Source: Collinsella sp. TF05-9AC
GTDB lineage: Bacteria > Actinomycetota > Coriobacteriia > Coriobacteriales > Coriobacteriaceae
DNA: 64,000 nucleotides
Assembly: GCF_003438495.1 (NCBI RefSeq)
Contig: NZ_QSSH01000011.1
Location: 1 to 64,000 of the forward strand
Direction: 5' to 3'
Each line of letters starts with the position of its first letter. The first letter of the stretch is position 1. Of the stretch, positions 60,265 to 64,000 are shown in pieces. Made by a program: the position numbers and the translations under genes. The notes beneath the pieces are model-generated. The model was not told where the DNA came from. It saw only the letters and a program-made list of their open reading frames with translations, and made no database searches.

Positions 60265-60297
60265 GGCCGCCCATCGCAAAAATGGGCGGCCTTCTTT
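60265..60297. terminator. Bidirectional terminator
   Basis: Ten-base stem GGCCGCCCAT / ATGGGCGGCC with a seven-base loop, then TTCTTTG. It lies between the convergent holin-like and Rrf2 genes. Confidence 0.87.
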
Positions 60298-60359
60298 GTC
60301 CAGTCTCAGAGGGTCAGAAATTCTTCCATTTCCACCCTGTCCCCACGCGGCAGGTGGGG

Positions 60360-60788
60360 CTAGATCACGTAGTCGTAGCCCTCGTTGTGAGTGACAAGTT
60401 GGTCAAGCGTCACGCCGTCGAGGTAGTCGTTGATGAGCTTGTCCAGGTTCTTCCACACATCGAGCGTGGGGCACTCATCGGAGCGCGAACAGCCCTTGCA
60501 GTCACCGTCCAGGCAGGCAACCGGTGCCAGGCTGCCCTCGGTCAAGCGCAGGATCTCGCCCACCGTATACTGCTCGGGCGAGCGCGTGAGCACGTAGCCA
60601 CCGCCCTTGCCGCGCATGCCCGAGAGCATATTGGCGCGCACGAGCGTCGCCAGAATATTCTCGAGGTACTTCTCCGAAATACCCTGACGTGCCGCAATCT
60701 CTTTAAGCGGGATACGGCCAGCCGCCTGGTGCTCGGCCAGGTCGACCATAACGCGCAGGGCGTACCTGCCCTTAGTAGAAACCAACAT
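60360..60788 (-). CDS. Rrf2/IscR-family transcription regulator
   Basis: A 142-residue winged-helix regulator. Start is taken as MLVSTKGRYALRVMVDLAEH at 60788, the usual Rrf2 N-terminus, although the AAAGG site is about eleven bases away. The recognition helix ISEKYLENILATLV and wing GGYVLTRS are typical. Cysteines at 92, 97, 100 and 106 fit an iron-sulfur sensor like IscR, with one extra. It diverges from cysK across 253 bases that contain a promoter-overlapping inverted repeat, so it probably regulates cysteine synthesis, as CymR does in Firmicutes. Its own likely promoter is TTTTCA-16-TAGAAT near 60824-60851. Confidence 0.9.
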   Translation of the reverse strand: MLVSTKGRYALRVMVDLAEHQAAGRIPLKEIAARQGISEKYLENILATLVRANMLSGMRGKGGGYVLTRSPEQYTVGEILRLTEGSLAPVACLDGDCKGCSRSDECPTLDVWKNLDKLINDYLDGVTLDQLVTHNEGYDYVI

Positions 60789-60904
60789 ATATAGTGCTGC
60801 CTTTCGGTCTTTTGTTCGAAGCAATTCTAGCCGAAAAAGTGGTTTTGAAAACTCCCGTTCCAGTCCAGCGGGTTAATCATCTTGCAATAAATATCTTTTT
60901 CCTA

Positions 60905-60933
60905 TTGCATTAGTAGGCTTTAGTGTCTACTAT
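60905..60933 (+). promoter_or_regulatory. cysK promoter with overlapping operator
   Basis: -35 TTGCAT (60905-60910), exactly 17 bases, -10 TACTAT (60928-60933). The inverted repeat TAGTAG / CTACTA (60911-60916, 60927-60932) covers the spacer and -10, where a repressor such as the divergent Rrf2 protein would block polymerase. Confidence 0.75.
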
Positions 60934-60940
60934 GCTTTTC

Positions 60941-60984
60941 AACAGCTAAACGAACAACCTATAAGGTTTATGGGTTTAGCTGTT
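60941..60984 (+). promoter_or_regulatory. cysK leader hairpin
   Basis: Perfect 11-base arms AACAGCTAAAC / GTTTAGCTGTT (60941-60951, 60974-60984) with a nested AACCT / AGGTT (60956-60968) in the cysK 5' leader, starting about at the transcription start. Confidence 0.6.
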
Positions 60985-61041
60985 AGACACACCGTAAAAC
61001 CACACGGTATCCAGCAAACTTGAACACTTTGGAGGTTCACC

Positions 61042-61980
61042 ATGAGCAAGGTTTACACGTCCATCGATCAGCTTATCGGCCACACTCCGCTTCTGGAGCT
61101 CACCCACTTTGAGGCCGACGAGGACCTCAAGGCCCGCGTGCTCGTCAAGCTCGAGTACTTCAACCCCGCCGGCTCCGTTAAGGACCGCGTCGCCAAGAAC
61201 ATGATCGACGAGGCCGAGAAGGCCGGCAAGCTCGTGCGCGGCGGCGACTACACCATCATCGAGCCCACGAGCGGCAACACCGGCGTCGGCATCGCCTCCG
61301 TGGCGGCCGCCCGCGGCTACAAGGTGATCATCACCATGCCCGAGACCATGTCCGTCGAGCGCCGCAAGCTAATGCAGGCGTACGGCGCGCAGCTTGTGCT
61401 CACCGATGGTTCCAAGGGCATGAAGGGCGCCATCGCTAAGGCCGAGGAGCTGCAGAAGGAGACCCCCAACAGCATCATCGCCGGCCAGTTCATAAACCCC
61501 GCCAACCCCGCCATCCACAAGGCCACGACCGGCCCCGAGATCTGGGATGACACCGACGGCAAGGTCGACATCTTCGTCGCCGGCGTTGGCACCGGCGGCA
61601 CCGTGACCGGCGTGGGCGAGTTCCTCAAGGAGCAAAACCCCGAGATTCAGGTCGTCGCCGTCGAGCCCGCCACCTCCCCGGTGCTCTCCAAGGGCCAGGC
61701 CGGCCCGCACAAGATCCAGGGTATCGGTGCCGGCTTTGTGCCCGACGTCCTCGACACCCAGGTCTACGACGAGATCATCCCCGTCGAGAACGACGACGCC
61801 TTTGCCACCGGCCGCGCCGTGGGCCACAAGGAGGGCGTGCTCGTGGGCATTTCGTCCGGCGCCGCCGTGTGGGCCGCACTGCAGCTGGCCAAGCGCCCCG
61901 AGAACGAGGGTAAGACCATCGTGGCGCTGCTCGCCGACACCGGCGAGCGCTACCTGTCCACGGCGCTCTTCCAGGACTAG
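61042..61980 (+). CDS. cysK: Cysteine synthase
   Basis: PLP enzyme joining O-acetylserine and sulfide into cysteine. The 312-residue protein carries [13 protein letters not shown] with PLP Lys47, [23 protein letters not shown] and a C-terminal [16 protein letters not shown] lies six bases before ATG. The promoter overlaps a likely Rrf2 site and a structured leader follows, indicating control by sulfur or cysteine status. The thiolase mnmA is downstream. Confidence 0.96.
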   Translation: MSKVYTSIDQLIGHTPLLELTHFEADEDLKARVLVKLEYFNPAGSVKDRVAKNMIDEAEKAGKLVRGGDYTIIEPTSGNTGVGIASVAAARGYKVIITMPETMSVERRKLMQAYGAQLVLTDGSKGMKGAIAKAEELQKETPNSIIAGQFINPANPAIHKATTGPEIWDDTDGKVDIFVAGVGTGGTVTGVGEFLKEQNPEIQVVAVEPATSPVLSKGQAGPHKIQGIGAGFVPDVLDTQVYDEIIPVENDDAFATGRAVGHKEGVLVGISSGAAVWAALQLAKRPENEGKTIVALLADTGERYLSTALFQD

Positions 61981-62081
61981 AGCTTCTCGTTCTTAGAACG
62001 AGTCCAAGGCACGCCGGTCTCCCCTCTCTTCTGGCAGCCTGGGCTTATCCCAACAGGGTGTCCCACGAGACCTCCGAACTT

Positions 62082-62090
62082 GCTACAATG
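62082..62090 (+). promoter_or_regulatory. Extended -10 promoter of mnmA
   Basis: TGCTACAAT is a good extended -10 (TGnTAnAAT type); no -35 is needed or visible. Transcription would start near 62097, inside the hairpin at 62094. Confidence 0.5.
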
Positions 62091-62093
62091 TCT

Positions 62094-62132
62094 GCGGCGC
62101 GGAACCAGCCTCCCGCGCCGCTTTTCTTTTTT
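62094..62132 (+). terminator. Terminator-like hairpin in the mnmA leader
   Basis: Stem GCGGCGCGG / CCGCGCCGC, ten-base loop, then TTTTCTTTTTT. It lies about 30 bases before the mnmA start. It either ends cysK read-through or attenuates mnmA. Confidence 0.7.
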
Positions 62133-62161
62133 GGCCACATGCCACCAAGGAGAACCTCCCC

Positions 62162-63262
62162 ATGCACAACAAGCGCGTGCTCGTCGCCATGAGCGGCGGC
62201 GTCGATTCCAGCGTGACCGCGTATCTGCTCAAAAGTCAGGGTTACGAATGTGTCGGTGCCACCATGCGCCTCACCTGCCCCGCACCCGATCCCGCAACAG
62301 GCATGAGCAAAGTCGATCGCGACATCGCTGACGCGAAGGCCGTCGCCGGGCGCCTGGGAATACCCCATCACGTGCTCGACTTGCAGCAAACCTTCGACCG
62401 TAACGTAATCGAGCGCTTTGTGAGCGCCTACCAGGAGGGGCTGACGCCCAATCCGTGCATTATCTGCAACCGCCACATTAAGTTTGGCGCGCTGCTCGAT
62501 GCGGCGCTGGACATGGGCTGCGACTACATCGCCACGGGCCATTACGCCAAAACGAGCCAGGCGCCCGACGGCACCTGGCAGCTGCATCGCGGCGAGGACC
62601 CCAAAAAGGACCAGAGTTACTTTTTGTATTCGCTCACGCAGGAGCGCCTGGCGCACACGATCTTTCCGCTGGCAGGCCTAGACAAAGAGCACGACGTGCG
62701 CCGCATAGCCACCGAGCAGGGCTTTGTTAACGCCAAGAAGGCAGAAAGCGAGGACATCTGCTTTATTCCAGACGGTGACTACGCGGGCTATATCGAGCGC
62801 CGCTGCGGACATCCCGCTGCACCGGGCGACATTGTGTGGCGCGACGGCAGCGTGGTCGGGCGCCACAATGGCGCGCTGCGCTATACCATCGGCCAGCGTA
62901 AGGGCTTGGGCGTCGCGATGGCGCATCCCGTGTACGTAACGGGCGTCGACGCCGTCAACAACACCGTGCATCTGGGCGAGGCAGAGGACCTGACGGCCAC
63001 GGCACTCACGGCCAACGACTGGATTTGGAGCGCCCCTGCCGACCACATGGAGGCCGAGCTCACGTCCGGCGGCATTCGCGTGGGCGCCAAGTACCGCTAC
63101 CGTCAGAAAGACCAGGCAGCGACCCTCACGCGTGGCGAAGACGGGCAGATGCTCTTGACCTTTGACGAGCCGCAACGAGCCATCGCCCCCGGCCAGGCAG
63201 TCGTTATCTACCGCGGCGACGTCGTCCTCGGCGGCGGCACCGTAACCGCCGCCATCAAATAG
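62162..63262 (+). CDS. mnmA: tRNA-specific 2-thiouridylase
   Basis: Thiolates U34 of tRNA-Lys, -Glu and -Gln using sulfur from a cysteine desulfurase. The 366-residue protein has the PP-loop SGGVDS (11-16), nucleophile cysteines in NPCIICN (C99, with C102) and EDICFIPDG (C200), and GQRKGLGVA. AAGGAG precedes ATG. It follows cysK but seems to have its own promoter and hairpin. Confidence 0.97.
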   Translation: MHNKRVLVAMSGGVDSSVTAYLLKSQGYECVGATMRLTCPAPDPATGMSKVDRDIADAKAVAGRLGIPHHVLDLQQTFDRNVIERFVSAYQEGLTPNPCIICNRHIKFGALLDAALDMGCDYIATGHYAKTSQAPDGTWQLHRGEDPKKDQSYFLYSLTQERLAHTIFPLAGLDKEHDVRRIATEQGFVNAKKAESEDICFIPDGDYAGYIERRCGHPAAPGDIVWRDGSVVGRHNGALRYTIGQRKGLGVAMAHPVYVTGVDAVNNTVHLGEAEDLTATALTANDWIWSAPADHMEAELTSGGIRVGAKYRYRQKDQAATLTRGEDGQMLLTFDEPQRAIAPGQAVVIYRGDVVLGGGTVTAAIK

Positions 63263-63275
63263 CCGTACCCCCGAT

Positions 63276-63345
63276 AAGTTGCGGTGAAATAGGGACTGTT
63301 TAAGCGTTTCAAACGCCAAAACAGTTCCTATTTCACCGCAACTTC
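63276..63345. repeat. Palindromic element, family A, copy 2
   Basis: Inverted repeat beginning AGTTGCGGTGAAATAGGGAC and ending in its complement TTCACCGCAACTT. The middle pairs differ from copy 1 (52249) yet still pair, as shown under findings. It lies just past mnmA, ahead of the HipA-like frame. Confidence 0.75.
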
Positions 63346-63389
63346 GTTAAGTATTATGCTCTGCTTAAATGCTAAATTTAACATTGTAA

Positions 63390-64000
63390 ATACTTAACGA
63401 GGCCAGCAGCTTAAGACCAACGATTTCTCGCTATCGAGACCCAGGTATCGCCAGCGGTATTGAAGTGCCCATCCGATGCCTGGGTTTTTCGCTTTCTGAT
63501 TGCTACTGGCTGAGACCGGTCGACTGCGATGAGCTCAATTGGCGGCACCTCAATTATTTCGAGAACGATTTTGAACGGTCGGCACCCGAGCAGCGTTCAG
63601 GTTGGCTTGAGGGCATCGGACTCAAAAATCCTGACAATACGTCCGAGGGCGAGCTCCCCAAATCCTGGATGATCTGCAATGGCGTTCGTATCCTGGTCAA
63701 AGGATGTGGAATGGACGATCAGCGACCGTTTAACGAGGCGGTTGCAACAGCTCTACATCGGCGTCTGCTATCCAAAGGTGAGTTTGTTCCCTATACGGTC
63801 GAGCGCATGTTCGACGGGCCCGTATGCCTATGCGATGACTTTCTTAATGGCCGCGAGGAATACGTGCCGGCCGCTTATATCAGGGACGCACTCGGTGGCC
63901 AGCGAGGAAGCTCGACATACGATAGATACTGTCGCTATCTCGGCAGACACGGGGCTGACGAAGCTGCCGTGAGAAGATCCGTGTCGCAGATGATCGTCTG
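63390..64000 (+). CDS. HipA-like kinase-family protein, N-terminally short, cut by window end
   Basis: An open frame runs from a stop at 63387 to the window edge with no stop. Its translation contains GFSLSDCYWLRP, NYFENDFE, NPDNTSEGELPKSW, VRILVKGCGM then QRPFNEAVATALHRRL, the pattern of a HipA/PI-kinase-like fold (phosphate loop, ATP-binding lysine in LVKG, and the glutamate of FNE). The rest of the kinase core lies outside. Full-length relatives I know of carry about 70-100 more residues at the N-terminus, which are missing here: the only plausible starts are GTG 63465 or non-ATG codons. So this may be a truncated or decaying toxin-like gene, just after the palindrome at 63276. Confidence 0.55.
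   Translation, partial: MLNEASSLRPTISRYRDPGIASGIEVPIRCLGFSLSDCYWLRPVDCDELNWRHLNYFENDFERSAPEQRSGWLEGIGLKNPDNTSEGELPKSWMICNGVRILVKGCGMDDQRPFNEAVATALHRRLLSKGEFVPYTVERMFDGPVCLCDDFLNGREEYVPAAYIRDALGGQRGSSTYDRYCRYLGRHGADEAAVRRSVSQMIV

Noticed and set aside
61986..62002. CTCGTTC / GAACGAG hairpin after cysK
   Set aside because: Seven bases with no T-run; not enough to call a terminator.

Overview
The window looks like chromosome of a Collinsella-type member of the Coriobacteriia: G+C-rich coding DNA, good AGGAGG-like ribosome sites, and a gut-anaerobe gene set (class III fructose-1,6-bisphosphatase, superoxide reductase, formate-tetrahydrofolate ligase, C69 dipeptidase, Rrf2-controlled cysteine synthase). 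The genus is inferred from gene content and style, not from an rRNA gene. I found no rRNA, tRNA, CRISPR array, insertion sequence or prophage.

Layout. 1-2.5 kb: a minus-strand set with the last two steps of queuosine synthesis (queH, queA) behind a membrane metalloprotease-like gene. 2.6-7.4 kb: a methionyl-tRNA synthetase homologue with a broken KMSKS loop, a NOL1/NOP2/sun RNA m5C methyltransferase, a 56-residue membrane protein and a TIM-barrel-like protein. 7.5-11.8 kb: DegV, class III FBPase behind five TTTACCA boxes, and two tandem GtrA paralogues. 11.9-17 kb: two DUF4430 (transcobalamin-C-like) surface proteins behind a cobalamin-riboswitch-like leader, the most interesting unit here. 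17-22.5 kb: ABC1 kinase with a phasin-like partner, C69 dipeptidase, and fchA-folD. 22.5-28.7 kb: accessory stretch with a lipoprotein whose promoter region and terminator are both duplicated upstream, a Tat-exported PI-PLC-like protein with an LADTG anchor, a small PH-like protein, a DUF1016 nuclease and an ADP-ribosylglycohydrolase. 29-35.7 kb: zinc-ribbon and single-pass membrane proteins and a CDF metal exporter. 35.8-42.6 kb: fhs, ruvCAB, a NAD-synthetase-like protein that appears to have lost its catalytic motifs, and a superoxide reductase. 42.7-59 kb: SWIM/SNF2 helicase, dnaE, a lower-G+C MFS transporter, a DUF3284 protein and addAB. 59.2-64 kb: YerC, a holin-family membrane protein, Rrf2 regulator divergent from cysK, mnmA, and a HipA-like gene running off the right edge.

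Themes. Three one-carbon genes (fhs, fchA, folD) together take formate to methylene-tetrahydrofolate. Rrf2, cysK and mnmA form a sulfur group. queA, queH, mnmA and the RNA methyltransferase are RNA-modification genes. The DNA-repair group (ruvCAB, addAB, dnaE, SNF2) is housekeeping. Several gene borders carry long palindromes; one family (near 52.3 and 63.3 kb) keeps its hairpin through compensatory base changes, and another (46.2-46.3 kb) can fold in two mutually exclusive ways.
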